From: Variovorax ginsengisoli
Lineage (GTDB): Bacteria > Pseudomonadota > Gammaproteobacteria > Burkholderiales > Burkholderiaceae_C
DNA: 64,000 bases
Direction of reading: 5' to 3'
Assembly (NCBI RefSeq): GCF_030486595.1
Contig: NZ_JAUJZH010000004.1
Coordinates: 1 to 64,000, forward strand
The translations under genes and the position numbers were made by a program. The notes under the pieces are model-generated. The model made no database searches. It saw nothing but the letters and a program-made list of their open reading frames with translations, and was not told the origin of the DNA. Shown piece after piece: positions 26,300 through 35,592 of the stretch (position 1 is the stretch's first letter; the number at the start of each line of letters is the position of its first letter).

Positions 26300-27434
26300 C
26301 TCGGCCTCCTTGCTGTTGTTGTTGATTTGTCGGGGCGCCCGCCGTCGCTGGCGCGGCCTCGGTCCGCAGCGCCTGACGGCGCTCGGCCTTGGGCATTTCG
26401 GCCAGCCGCTTGACCGCCGCGTAAAAGCGCGTCCAGTCTTCGCCTTCGCGCTCGAACAGGGCCTCGAAGCCCGGCACCAGCTCGTCGTAGGCGGCTTGGG
26501 CGCCGAACATCGCGTTGTTGGCCCGCGCCACCCAGCCGTCGTAGACGCCCTGCCGCGGACCGGTCCAGCCTTCGCGCAGCTTCGCGTAGCGTTGCCGGAA
26601 ATCGGCCATCGCGTCGGCCTTCATGGCGTCGACCGCCGGCCAGTCCTGCGCCTTGGCCGCGGGCGAGCCGTAGACCGCCTCCAGAGCCCGCCGCGTTTCG
26701 GCCGTGAGCGCGCGGAACTGCTGGCGGCGGCCATCGAACTGCGCGTAGTCGAGCCGCGCCGCCTCGCTCGCATGCGTGCGCAGCCATCTGGCTCCGCCGA
26801 TGCGTTCCACCGCGGTCGCGAAGGACTCGTTGAACATGGTGTCGTCGGGCACGTACAGCACCTGGTGCGCGAGTTCGTGGAACACCAGCCGGGCCAGTTC
26901 GCCTTCCGGATAGCCGATGAAGGTGGACAGCAGCGGATCGCCACCCGCCCAGTTCATCCAGCCCAGGGTCGAGTACGCCGGCACCGGGTAGACGGCGGTC
27001 TCCAGGCCCTGCGACTGCTGGGCAGCGGCCTCGGCATTGGCGGCGGCCTCGTCGTAGTAGCCGCGGTAGCCGACGCAGCCCGCCACCGGGAAGCACCAGG
27101 TCTTCAGGGTCAGTGCGTGCGGCGGTGCAGCGACCACGTTCCACAGTGCCGCGTTGCGGTGCAGGTCGGCATAGGACTTGTAGCTGTCGTTGTCCGGCAG
27201 GCCGAGTTCGGCCACCGCGAACTGGCGGATGCGCTGCGTCAGCGCCAGCTTGGTCTTGAGCGCCTCCGACGTGGCCGGATCGTCGAGCCACTCGGGCACC
27301 GGCCGGGCGGCGCGCATCAGGCCCAGGTGCCCGCTGGCCGACTGCCAGTAGTAGCCGAGGTCGGCACAGCCCGCCAGCAGCGCCGACGCGGCGAGCATCG
27401 CCAGCGCTGCCGAGCCGCGCCTGCCGAGCCTCAC
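26292..27434 (-). CDS. Putative lipoprotein aminopeptidase (Aminopep/PF10023-like)
   Basis: The protein has 380 residues from a GTG start at 27434. The N-terminus is a lipoprotein signal (ALAMLAASALLAGCADLG) with the lipobox Cys at about residue 23. A metalloprotease motif is visible (VFHELAHQVLYVPDDTMFNE: HExxH, with a downstream Glu as possible third ligand). TLGWMNWAGGDPLLSTFIGY is also typical of the predicted aminopeptidase family. The C-terminus is a short Gln run. It lies 10 bp after the molybdopterin oxidoreductase gene. It is probably anchored in the envelope; its substrate is unknown. Confidence 0.8.
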   Translation of the reverse strand: MRLGRRGSAALAMLAASALLAGCADLGYYWQSASGHLGLMRAARPVPEWLDDPATSEALKTKLALTQRIRQFAVAELGLPDNDSYKSYADLHRNAALWNVVAAPPHALTLKTWCFPVAGCVGYRGYYDEAAANAEAAAQQSQGLETAVYPVPAYSTLGWMNWAGGDPLLSTFIGYPEGELARLVFHELAHQVLYVPDDTMFNESFATAVERIGGARWLRTHASEAARLDYAQFDGRRQQFRALTAETRRALEAVYGSPAAKAQDWPAVDAMKADAMADFRQRYAKLREGWTGPRQGVYDGWVARANNAMFGAQAAYDELVPGFEALFEREGEDWTRFYAAVKRLAEMPKAERRQALRTEAAPATAGAPTNQQQQQGGRGG

Positions 27435-27444
27435 TGGGTCACCT

Positions 27445-29511
27445 TCATGACGCGGCCGGCTCCGGCACCGCGACGGCTTCGACCTCGACCAGGCAGTCGT
27501 AGAACGTGGGCCCGCGCCCGATGTCGGTCAGCCGCTGGCTGGTGAGCTGGTTGACATTGGTGCCGTCGAGCCCGAGCTTGCGCCACCAGATGCCCAGGCC
27601 ATGCACCACGCCGGGCCGGGCGCGGCGCGAGATCTCGGCGCGGCAGCGGTGCTCGCCGCGCTGGTTGAAGATGCGCACCGTGGCGCCGTCGGCGATGCCG
27701 CGCGCGGCCGCGTCGGCGGCGTGGATCTCGAGCAGCGGCTCGCCCTCGATCGCGCGCAGGCTGCGCACGTTGACGAAGCTCGAGTTGAGGAAGTTGCGCG
27801 CCGGCGGCGAGATCATCGCCAGCGGGAACTCGGTCGAGCTGCCGAAGGCCTCGTGGTTGGGCAGGTGGTCGGGCAGCCCGTCCTGGCCCATTGCCGCCAG
27901 CGCTTCGCTGAAGAACTCGCAACGCCCGGAGGCGGTCGGGAAGTTGCCTTCGGCAAAGGGCGCGTCCGGCAGCTTCAGCGTCGCGAAGCCCTGCGCCTGC
28001 AATTCCCCGAAGTCGACCACCTCGGGCGCGAAGGCGCTGCGGCAGACGGCCTCGTCGCCGTCGGAGAAACACGGCTCGTCGAAGCCCATCCGGCGCGCCA
28101 GTTCGCGGAAGACCCAGGTGTTGCTGCGGGCCTGGCCGCGCGGCGCGACGGCCGGCTGGTTCAGCAGCACGTCGGTGTGGCCGTAGCTGGTGTGGATGTC
28201 CCAATGCTCGAGCTGCGTGGTGGCGGGCAGCAGGTAGTCGGCATAGTCGGCGGTGTCGGTCTGGAACTGCTCCAGCACCACCGTGAAGAGATCCTCGCGC
28301 GCGAAGCCGGCCACGACCTTGCCCGAATCGGGCGCGACCGCGACCGGGTTGCTGTTGTAGACGATCAGCGCTTCGACCGGATTCGCCGTGTCGGTCAGCG
28401 CGTCGCCGATGCTGCTCATGTTGATGGTCCGCGGCCGGCGCCCCGCCAGCAGGTCGGGCCGCTGCAGGGCCGCCCGGTTCACGGGGTACAGGCCGGAGCT
28501 GCTCAGCAGCAGCCCGCCGGCCCGCTCGCGCCAGGCGCCGACCAGCGCCGGGAGGCAGGCCACGGCGCGCGCGGCGTTGCCGCCGCCGCGCACCCGCTGC
28601 ATGCCGTAGTTGAGCCGGATCGCGGCCGGCCGGGTGGTGCCATAGGCGCGCGCCAGCGCCACGATCTGTGCCTCCGGCACGCCGCAGACCGCGGCGGCGC
28701 GGGCCGGCGGCCACTGGAGCGCGCGCGCGCGCAGCTTGTCCCAGCCGATGGTGTGACGCTGGATGTAGTCGTGGTCGAGCCAGTCATTCACGATCAGCTC
28801 GTGCATCAGGGCCAAAGCCAGCGCGGCGTCGGTGCCCGGCAGCAGCGCCACGTGCTCGTCGCACTTGTCGGCGGTCTCGGTCTTGCGCGGATCGATGCAC
28901 ACCAGCCGCGCGCCGGCCCGTTTCGCGGCCTGCGCATGGCGCCAGAAATGCAGGTTGCTGGCGATCGAGTTGCTGCCCCAGATCAGGATCAGGCGGGCTT
29001 CGGCAAAGAATTCGACCCGCATGCCCACCTTGCCACCCAAAGTAAAACTTAAGGCTTCACCCCCAGCGGTCGAGCAGATCGTGCGGTCCAGCAGCGACGC
29101 CCCGAGCTTGTGGAAAAAACGACGATCCATCGACTCTCCCTGCACAAGACCCATCGTTCCGGCGTAACTGTAGGGGAGAATCCCTTCGGGATTGTTACCT
29201 TTCAATACATTCAGGCGGGAAGCGATGTCGTCGAGCGCCGCGTCCCAGCTCACCGGCTCGAAGCGGCCGCTGCCCTTGGGCCCAGCGCGCTTCATCGGCT
29301 GGACCAGGCGCTCGGGGTGGTCGTTGCGCTCGATGTAGCGCGAGACCTTGGTGCAGAGCACGCCGGCGGTGTGCCGGTGGTCGGGATTGCCTTGCAGCTT
29401 GACGGCCACGCCGTCCTGCACGGTGGTCACGAGGGCACAGGTATCGGGGCAGTCGTGCGGGCAGGCGCCGAGCACCTGGGTCACTGAATTCGAGGGGGTG
29501 GGGGAAGTCAT
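27445..29511 (-). CDS. Molybdopterin-dependent oxidoreductase (DMSO-reductase superfamily)
   Basis: The protein has 688 residues from the ATG at 29511. The N-terminus holds a 4Fe-4S site (ACPHDCPDTCALV then GVLCTKVSRY). Molybdopterin-binding regions follow: YAGTMGLVQGESMDRRF, LILIWGSNSIASNLHFW, LVCIDPRKTETADKCD and LLPGTDAALALALMHEL. The C-terminal dinucleotide-binding domain ends with GLDGTNVNQLTSQRLTDIG. There is no Tat signal, so it is probably cytoplasmic. The substrate is not deducible; the family includes formate and other oxidoreductases. The upstream part of the ORF (to 29724) overlaps the divergent gene and is not used. Confidence 0.87.
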   Translation of the reverse strand: MTSPTPSNSVTQVLGACPHDCPDTCALVTTVQDGVAVKLQGNPDHRHTAGVLCTKVSRYIERNDHPERLVQPMKRAGPKGSGRFEPVSWDAALDDIASRLNVLKGNNPEGILPYSYAGTMGLVQGESMDRRFFHKLGASLLDRTICSTAGGEALSFTLGGKVGMRVEFFAEARLILIWGSNSIASNLHFWRHAQAAKRAGARLVCIDPRKTETADKCDEHVALLPGTDAALALALMHELIVNDWLDHDYIQRHTIGWDKLRARALQWPPARAAAVCGVPEAQIVALARAYGTTRPAAIRLNYGMQRVRGGGNAARAVACLPALVGAWRERAGGLLLSSSGLYPVNRAALQRPDLLAGRRPRTINMSSIGDALTDTANPVEALIVYNSNPVAVAPDSGKVVAGFAREDLFTVVLEQFQTDTADYADYLLPATTQLEHWDIHTSYGHTDVLLNQPAVAPRGQARSNTWVFRELARRMGFDEPCFSDGDEAVCRSAFAPEVVDFGELQAQGFATLKLPDAPFAEGNFPTASGRCEFFSEALAAMGQDGLPDHLPNHEAFGSSTEFPLAMISPPARNFLNSSFVNVRSLRAIEGEPLLEIHAADAAARGIADGATVRIFNQRGEHRCRAEISRRARPGVVHGLGIWWRKLGLDGTNVNQLTSQRLTDIGRGPTFYDCLVEVEAVAVPEPAAS

Positions 29512-29584
29512 TGTTCGACCGGAGCGAAGACCAACCCGCAAGTCTAGTTTGAACGATGCGAACACGCGCAAAGGGGTATTCACG

Positions 29585-30709
29585 ATGATCAGCCGCAGAC
29601 AATTTTCAATCGCCACGGGCGCCGCGGCGCTGGCCGGCTTCCAGCTGGCGCGGGCGCAGAGCGAGACGCCGATCATCCTCGGCCAGTCCGCCCCCTTCAC
29701 CGGACCGGCCGCGCAGCTGGGCATCCAGTTCTACGAAGGCGCCAAGCTCTACCTCGACCAGTACAACGCGCAGCCCGGCCATCGCGACGTGCAGATCAAG
29801 TTCCTGGACGACGGCTACGAGCCCGACCGCTGCGCGGCCAACACCAGGAAGCTGATCGACGAAGAGGCCTTCGCGCTGTTCGGCTACATCGGCACGCCGA
29901 CCAGCCTGGCGGCGCTGCCGCTGGCGGTCAACGCGAAGGTGCCGTTCATCGCCCCCTTCACCGGCGCGATGGCGTTGCGCGAGCCCTTCCACAGGAACGT
30001 CTTCCACCTGCGCGCCTCGTACAACGACGAGACCGCGCTGATCGTCAAGCAGCTCACCCACCTGGGCCTCAAGAAGATCGCGGTCTTCTACCAGAACGAC
30101 GCCTACGGCAAGGCCGGGCTCGACGGCGTGACCCTGGCGCTGGCGCAGCTCGACCTGAAGCCGACCGCGCTCGCCACGGTCGAGCGCAACTCGGTGGATG
30201 TCGCCGCCGCGGTGAGGACCATCGCCGCCGCGAAGCCGGACGCCGTGGTCCAGGTCAGCGCCTACAAGTCATGCGCCGCCTTCATCCGCGAAGCCCGCAA
30301 GGCAGGCTACGGCGGCACCTTCTTCAACGTGTCCTTCGTCGGCACGCAGGCGCTGTCGGACGAGCTCGGCAAGGACGGCGCCGGCGTGGTCGTGACGCAG
30401 GTCGTGCCTTCGCCCTACAACGCGGCGAACGCCATCACGCGCGAATTCAACGAGGCCCAGCGCAAGAGCGGCGGCGCCACCAAGGCCAACTTCTCGAGCC
30501 TCGAAGGCTATATCGCTGCCAAGGTGCTGGTCGAGGGGCTGCGCCGGGCGCCCGGCAAGGTGACGCGCGACAGCCTGATCGCCGGTCTGGAGAGCATCGA
30601 CCGGCAGCAGTTCGGCGGCTTCGAGGTCTCGTTCTCGCCGCGCAACCACGTGGCGTCGAAGTTCGTCGAACTGTCGATGATCACCGGCGACGGCCGGATC
30701 AGGACTTAG
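29585..30709 (+). CDS. Branched-chain amino acid-type ABC transporter substrate-binding protein
   Basis: The protein has 374 residues from the ATG at 29585. A twin-arginine-like signal (ISRRQFSIATGAAALAGF) ends at an Ala-rich cleavage region (LARAQ), so it is probably periplasmic. The Peripla_BP_6 fold is seen in IILGQSAPFTGPAAQLGIQF, VQIKFLDDGYEPDRCAANTR, LFGYIGTPTSLAALPL and FYQNDAYGKAGLDGV. It stands alone without adjacent permease genes. Its stop overlaps the stop of the convergent metallopeptidase gene by 3-4 bases. The ligand is unknown. Confidence 0.88.
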   Translation: MISRRQFSIATGAAALAGFQLARAQSETPIILGQSAPFTGPAAQLGIQFYEGAKLYLDQYNAQPGHRDVQIKFLDDGYEPDRCAANTRKLIDEEAFALFGYIGTPTSLAALPLAVNAKVPFIAPFTGAMALREPFHRNVFHLRASYNDETALIVKQLTHLGLKKIAVFYQNDAYGKAGLDGVTLALAQLDLKPTALATVERNSVDVAAAVRTIAAAKPDAVVQVSAYKSCAAFIREARKAGYGGTFFNVSFVGTQALSDELGKDGAGVVVTQVVPSPYNAANAITREFNEAQRKSGGATKANFSSLEGYIAAKVLVEGLRRAPGKVTRDSLIAGLESIDRQQFGGFEVSFSPRNHVASKFVELSMITGDGRIRT

Positions 30710-31800
30710 CTCGCGAGCCCATCCACCGCCTGGAACATCGCCTGCCTGGCCTGGCTGATGATCTGGCCGCGCCAGCCGTCGGTGTCGGTGTAGAAGGCCT
30801 CCAGCATCTGGGCCCGGATCGAGGCGGCCAGTTCGGGCGGCGCTTCGGGGTGCTTGTGCAGCCAGTGGTCGGCCCTGAGCGCGCCCACCACCTGCATCAC
30901 CGGCACCGTGCCGTATTCGAGGGCGATGCCGGTGTACTCGGCCTCGGGGCATTCCTCGTAGATCGAACTCCACATCAGGCCGGTCAGGAAGGCCGAGGTC
31001 GAGGAGCCGTCGTAGATCGATGTCACCGGCGCCGCGGGCGTGCCCCACCACGCGTTGGCGCGCGCATAGGCGGCCTTGTCGTCGCGGCAGGAAAAGATCC
31101 GCTCGCCGAGGCCGTTCGGGCCCAACCCCGTGTGGAGGTCGATCCAGGCCAGCCGGCGGGCCGCCTGCACCTGCGTGCGCAGAACCTTGCGCAGGGTGTC
31201 GTTGCTCCAGGTCGGCGCCTTGCCGCCGAAGAACAGTCCGTCGTCGAACTGGTACTGGCCGCGGGTCACGGCCGCCTGGTAGGCGGTGGGACCGTTCTTC
31301 TCGATCCAGGCGCCGAGGGCGGCCTCGTTGGCCGCGGTCGGCGGCCATTGTTCGGGCAGCAGCAGCGCGTGGATTTCCGCATAGTCCCTGTTGACCGGCA
31401 GCGGCCTGGCGAAATCGAAGAAGTTGCGGTTCAGGTCGCAGTTCTCGTGGGTCACGCGGCGGCCGTGCGAGAAGCCGTGCGGGTTGAGCGCATGGACGTA
31501 CAGCACGGCCACGCCCTGCGCCCTGGCCTTCTCGCGCCACTCGGCGTCATGCAGGGCGAACACCTGCACGCCGCTGCCGCAGTGGCCCTCGACGCCATGG
31601 CAGGCGCTGGTGACGATCAGCATGCGCTCGGCCTGCGGGTCGCCATCGAGCGCGACGTCCATCGCGAGCTCTTCGCCGTCGCGTCCCTTCAGCGGGTGGA
31701 CATGCGAGCGCACCGCGAGGCCGGCGCCGTCGCAGCCCTGCAGGAACTTCTGGCGGGCCTGCGCATAGCGCGCGGAGAAGGCTTCTGCGATGCCGATCAT
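30706..31800 (-). CDS. DUF2817/M14-like metallocarboxypeptidase family protein
   Basis: The protein has 364 residues from the ATG at 31800. Zinc-peptidase features of the M14-like DUF2817 family are visible: SACHGVEGHCGSGVQV (His and Glu ligands), LYVHALNPHGFSHGRRVTHE followed by NCDLNRNFFDF, WIDLHTGLGPNG (third His ligand) and IALEYGTVP with a candidate catalytic Glu. The start overlaps the M20 amidohydrolase stop by ATGA, so the two hydrolases are co-translated, possibly in peptide or amide catabolism. Confidence 0.83.
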   Translation of the reverse strand: MIGIAEAFSARYAQARQKFLQGCDGAGLAVRSHVHPLKGRDGEELAMDVALDGDPQAERMLIVTSACHGVEGHCGSGVQVFALHDAEWREKARAQGVAVLYVHALNPHGFSHGRRVTHENCDLNRNFFDFARPLPVNRDYAEIHALLLPEQWPPTAANEAALGAWIEKNGPTAYQAAVTRGQYQFDDGLFFGGKAPTWSNDTLRKVLRTQVQAARRLAWIDLHTGLGPNGLGERIFSCRDDKAAYARANAWWGTPAAPVTSIYDGSSTSAFLTGLMWSSIYEECPEAEYTGIALEYGTVPVMQVVGALRADHWLHKHPEAPPELAASIRAQMLEAFYTDTDGWRGQIISQARQAMFQAVDGLAS

Positions 31801-33011
31801 GCCGCGCTCCCTTCCGCCAGCTTCGGGCCGTTGAGGAACTGTTCGGCCAACTGCACCCAGCAGGTGGCGCCGAGCGGGATCAGGTCGTCGTTGAAGTCGT
31901 AGCTCGCGTTGTGCAGCAGGCACGGTCCGCCGCCGTGGTGCATGGCGCGATGGCTGCCGTCGCCGTTGCCGATGAAGGCATAGGCGCCCGGCCTGGCCAG
32001 CAGCATGAAGGCGAAGTCCTCGGCGGTCATGGCCGGCTCCTGCACCAGCACGTTGTCGGCGCCGACGATGCCGGCCATCACGCGGCGGGCGAAGTTCGCC
32101 TCGGCGGCCGAGTTGATGGTCGGCGGGTAGTTGCGGTGGAAGCGGAAGTCGCACTCGGCCTCGTGGGCCGCGCAGACATGTTCGGCCACGGTCTTCATGC
32201 GCGACTCGATCAGGTCCAGCACCTCGAGCGAGAAGGTGCGCACCGTGCCCTTGATCTCGCAGCTGTCGGGGATCACGTTGCTGGCCTCGCCGCCGTGGAT
32301 CATCGTGACCGAGATCACGCCGGGATCGGTCGGCTTCTTGTTGCGCGTGATGATGGTCTGGAAGGCCTGCACCATCTCGCAGGCCACCGGCACCGGGTCG
32401 ATGCCGGTGTGCGGCAGCGCCGCATGGCCGCCCTTGCCCGTGATCCTGATGGTGAACTCGTTGCTCGAGGCCATGGCCGGCCCGGGGCTGACCGCGAACT
32501 GGCCGGCCTTCATGCCGGGCCAGTTGTGCATGCCGAACACCGCCTCCATCGGAAACTGCTCGAACAGGCCCTCCTTGATCATCTCGCGGGCGCCGCCGCC
32601 GCCCTCCTCGGCCGGCTGGAAGATCAGGTAGACCGTGCCGTCGAAGTTGCGGTGCTTCGCCAGGTGCTGCGCCGCCGCCAGCAGCATCGCGGTGTGGCCG
32701 TCGTGGCCGCAGGCGTGCATCTTGCCGTGGTGCTGGCTGGCGTGCTCGAAGGTGTTGAGTTCGGTCACCGGCAGCGCGTCCATGTCGGCGCGCAGGCCGA
32801 CGGCGCGCTCGCTGGTGCCGTTCTTGACGATGCCGACCACCCCGGTGGTGCCGAGCCCGCGGTGGATCGGAATCCCCCACTCGGTCAGCTTGGCCGCCAC
32901 CACGTCGGCGGTGCGCACTTCTTCGAAGCAGAGTTCGGGATGGGCATGCAGGTCGCGTCGGACCGCGGCGATGCCGGCCGCCTGGGTGACGAGGGAATCG
33001 ATGAGTTTCAT
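31797..33011 (-). CDS. M20 family amidohydrolase (hippurate hydrolase/N-acyl amino acid hydrolase type)
   Basis: The protein has 404 residues from the ATG at 33011 (MKLIDSLVTQAAG). Metal-binding and catalytic motifs are present: RDLHAHPELCFEEVRTADVV, GLRADMDALPVTE, KMHACGHDGHTAMLL, FQPAEEGGGGAREMI and GMHNWPGMKAGQF. The dimerisation insert carries GKGGHAALPHTGIDPV. It removes acyl groups from amino acids. It is co-translated with the following DUF2817 peptidase. A further upstream Met at 33047 is less likely. Confidence 0.9.
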   Translation of the reverse strand: MKLIDSLVTQAAGIAAVRRDLHAHPELCFEEVRTADVVAAKLTEWGIPIHRGLGTTGVVGIVKNGTSERAVGLRADMDALPVTELNTFEHASQHHGKMHACGHDGHTAMLLAAAQHLAKHRNFDGTVYLIFQPAEEGGGGAREMIKEGLFEQFPMEAVFGMHNWPGMKAGQFAVSPGPAMASSNEFTIRITGKGGHAALPHTGIDPVPVACEMVQAFQTIITRNKKPTDPGVISVTMIHGGEASNVIPDSCEIKGTVRTFSLEVLDLIESRMKTVAEHVCAAHEAECDFRFHRNYPPTINSAAEANFARRVMAGIVGADNVLVQEPAMTAEDFAFMLLARPGAYAFIGNGDGSHRAMHHGGGPCLLHNASYDFNDDLIPLGATCWVQLAEQFLNGPKLAEGSAA

Positions 33012-33066
33012 GGGCAAGAGTCTAGGCTTTGCGGGGAGCGCCCGCAAAGATCGTGCCCCCTTCGCC

Positions 33067-34269
33067 TCAGCGCCCCATGTCCTTCACCCAGGCGCCGCGC
33101 GCCGCCAGCGCGGTGTCGGTGAAATCGGTGAAGACGCCGTCCACGCCGAGCCGGTAGAAGACGATGTATTCGTTCGCCGGATCGCCCTTGTAGTCGCTGG
33201 CCAGCCGCCGCGACTCGTTGCGGAAGGTGAACGGGTGCACGAACAGCCCGGCCTTGTGGGCATCCGCGACCAGCGTGGTCGGCGCGGTCGACACGGCGTC
33301 GGCGTCATTGATCTTGCCGTCGCGGTTGACGTCGACGGGCTTGCCGTCGGCGCCAATCGTGCCCTTGGTGCTGACGATGTAGCGCTTCCACGGCCCGATG
33401 CCGTCGGCATAGGTCTTGATCTCGGCCAGGCCGGCCGGCGTCACCATGACGTCGAAGTTGCGGCGGTCGCCGGCCTTGGTCCATTCGTAGGGGCGATCGA
33501 CCGGCACCGCGTAGGTCATGGCGCCGGTCTTCAGGTCGATGCCGTCGCCGTCGATCAACTGCACCGTCTTCGTCTTCAGGCCCTTGCCCTTCATGTACTT
33601 GAGGCTGCCGGGCTCGAAGGACTGCACGAAGACCGGGGCGCCACGGCTGTTCCAGCCGGCGGCCTCGAGCATCGCGATCAGCTTGTCCTCCAGCGGCAGG
33701 CCGAGGTCGCGGAAGTAGGTCGGATTCTTGGTCTCTGGGTAGATGCCGATGGTGCGGCCGGTCTCGCGCGACTTGGCCTTGGCGAGGTCGATCACCTGCT
33801 GGAAGGTCGGCACCTTGTACTGGCCGTTGAACTGCTGCGGCCGCTCGGCATCGGTCGAGATGGCGCCCAGCCGCTGGATCTCGGCCAGGGTGAAATCGTT
33901 GCTGAACCAGCCGGTCTGGGTCTCGCCGTCGACCTGGATCGTCTTCTTGCGGGCCGCGAATTCGGGCCGGCTGGCGACGTCGGTGCTGATCGCCAGGTTG
34001 GGATCGTGGCGGGTGATCAGCACCCCGTCACGGGTCGACACCAGGTCCATCTCGATGTAGTCGGCGCCCAGGTCGATGGCGCGGGCGTAGGCCTCCAGGG
34101 TCTCCTCCGGCAGGTAGCCCGAGGCGCCCCGGTGCGCGACGACCAGGGGCGGCTGGCCGTCCAGCGTGGGCAGGCGGGCGGTGGCACCGCCCCCCGGCGC
34201 GCTGCAGCCTGCGAGGCAGAGTGCCGCAGCCAGGGCGGCGGCGGCGATCGGGGTCTTGCTTGGCGTCAT
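33067..34269 (-). CDS. glpQ: Glycerophosphodiester phosphodiesterase, lipoprotein
   Basis: The protein has 400 residues. The lipoprotein signal is AAAALAAALCLAGCSAPGGG with the lipobox Cys near residue 22. The GDPD barrel motifs are VVAHRGASGYLPEETLEAYA, GADYIEMDLVSTRDGVLITR (metal-binding Glu-x-Asp), HDPNLAISTDVA and the C-terminal LGVDGVFTDFTDTAL. It splits glycerophosphodiesters into glycerol-3-phosphate and alcohols at the envelope. A stretch near residue 312 (DVNRDGKINDADAV) looks like an EF-hand/dockerin-type calcium loop inserted in the barrel. Confidence 0.92.
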   Translation of the reverse strand: MTPSKTPIAAAALAAALCLAGCSAPGGGATARLPTLDGQPPLVVAHRGASGYLPEETLEAYARAIDLGADYIEMDLVSTRDGVLITRHDPNLAISTDVASRPEFAARKKTIQVDGETQTGWFSNDFTLAEIQRLGAISTDAERPQQFNGQYKVPTFQQVIDLAKAKSRETGRTIGIYPETKNPTYFRDLGLPLEDKLIAMLEAAGWNSRGAPVFVQSFEPGSLKYMKGKGLKTKTVQLIDGDGIDLKTGAMTYAVPVDRPYEWTKAGDRRNFDVMVTPAGLAEIKTYADGIGPWKRYIVSTKGTIGADGKPVDVNRDGKINDADAVSTAPTTLVADAHKAGLFVHPFTFRNESRRLASDYKGDPANEYIVFYRLGVDGVFTDFTDTALAARGAWVKDMGR

Positions 34270-34361
34270 GTCGGGGCTCCGGGAAGGATTCAGCGCTCCA
34301 GCCTACCGCACGGCCATGACACTTCGGCGGCCGTGGCACCACGGCGCCAACTTCCCGGACA

Positions 34362-35579
34362 ATGGCCCGCATGTCACACGTGCTTTCCCCCCGCAGCCTC
34401 GAACTCGCGCAGACGCTGGTGCGCATGAACACCGTCAGCGCCAACAGCAATCTCGAGCTGATCGATTTCGCGCGCGACCACCTGGCCGGCCTCGGCGTGC
34501 GCAGCCGGCTCACCTACAACGCCGACAAGACCAAGGCCAACCTGTTCGCCACGCTGGGCGCCGGCAAGAAGGCCGGCGTGATCGTCTCCGGCCACACCGA
34601 CACCGTGCCCTGGGACGGCCAGGACTGGAGCGTCGACCCGCTGTCGGCAATCGTGCAGGACTGGCCGGCCGACGACGCCGATGCCGAATCGGCACGGGTC
34701 GAGCCGCGCCTCTACGGCCGCGGCGCCGCCGACATGAAGAGCTTCATCGCGATCGCCCTGGCCAATGCCGAGCGCTTCATCGAGAGCGACTCGCCGTTCG
34801 CGGTCCACTTCGCCTTCAGCTACGACGAGGAAGTCGGCTGCTTCGGCGTCCGGGAGCTGATCGCCGACATGAAGGACCAGGGCATCAAGCCGCTGGCCTG
34901 CATCATCGGCGAACCCACGCTGATGATCCCGGCGATCGCCCACAAGGGCGTCTACCGCTACAAGTGCTGCGTGCGCGGCAAGGAGGCGCATTCGTCGCTG
35001 ACGCCGCAGTCGGTCAATGCGATCGAGATGGCGGCGCGGGTGGTCGGCAAGCTGCGCGACATGGCCGAGGGCTTCGAGCGCGACGAGCGGCGCTACGAGG
35101 GCTTCGACGTCCCGTTCAGCACCGCCAGCGTGGGCCAGTTCCACGGCGGCATCGCCGACAACGTGGTGCCGCGCGACGCCGAGTTCCGCTACGAGTTCCG
35201 CAACCTGCCGACCGCCGACGCGGCGCGCATGCAGAAGGAGGTCGCCGACTACGCCAGCCGCACCGAGGTGGCGATGAAGAAGGTCGCGCCCGATGCCGGC
35301 TTCAGCTTCGAGACCATCTGCGAGATCCCGAGCTTCCTCAGCTCCGCCGACGAGCCCGTGACCCGGCTTGCGCAGCGGCTGGCGAAGGAGTCGCGGACCA
35401 CGCTGGTGGCCTTCGGCACCGAGGCCGGCCTGTTCAAGAACGCCGGCATCCCGACCGTGGTCTGCGGCCCCGGCAGCATCACCCAGGCGCACCAGCCCGA
35501 CGAGTACGTCACGCTGGAGCAGTTGGCGCGCTGCGAGCAGTTCCTGCAGGGGCTGGCCGCGGCCAAGGAGATCCGCTGA
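34362..35579 (+). CDS. argE: Acetylornithine deacetylase (ArgE type), M20 family
   Basis: The protein has 405 residues (402 if the second Met at 34371 is used). ArgE-type motifs are VSGHTDTVPWDGQDWSVDPL (metal His and Asp), LYGRGAADMKSFIAIALANA, FSYDEEVGCFGVRELIADM, GEPTLMIPAIAHKGVYRYK and KEAHSSLTPQSVNAIEMAAR. FGTEAGLFKNAGIPTVVCGPG closes the catalytic domain. It converts N-acetylornithine to ornithine in arginine synthesis. It precedes the DUF445 gene by 13 bp, likely one transcript. Confidence 0.9.
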   Translation: MARMSHVLSPRSLELAQTLVRMNTVSANSNLELIDFARDHLAGLGVRSRLTYNADKTKANLFATLGAGKKAGVIVSGHTDTVPWDGQDWSVDPLSAIVQDWPADDADAESARVEPRLYGRGAADMKSFIAIALANAERFIESDSPFAVHFAFSYDEEVGCFGVRELIADMKDQGIKPLACIIGEPTLMIPAIAHKGVYRYKCCVRGKEAHSSLTPQSVNAIEMAARVVGKLRDMAEGFERDERRYEGFDVPFSTASVGQFHGGIADNVVPRDAEFRYEFRNLPTADAARMQKEVADYASRTEVAMKKVAPDAGFSFETICEIPSFLSSADEPVTRLAQRLAKESRTTLVAFGTEAGLFKNAGIPTVVCGPGSITQAHQPDEYVTLEQLARCEQFLQGLAAAKEIR

Positions 35580-35592
35580 CCCGGCCCACGGC

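Noticed and set aside
30706..32880. A 724-residue frame covering two hydrolases
   Set aside because: The N-terminal half is an antisense-like Arg/His shadow of the amidohydrolase gene. The genuine protein starts at 31800.
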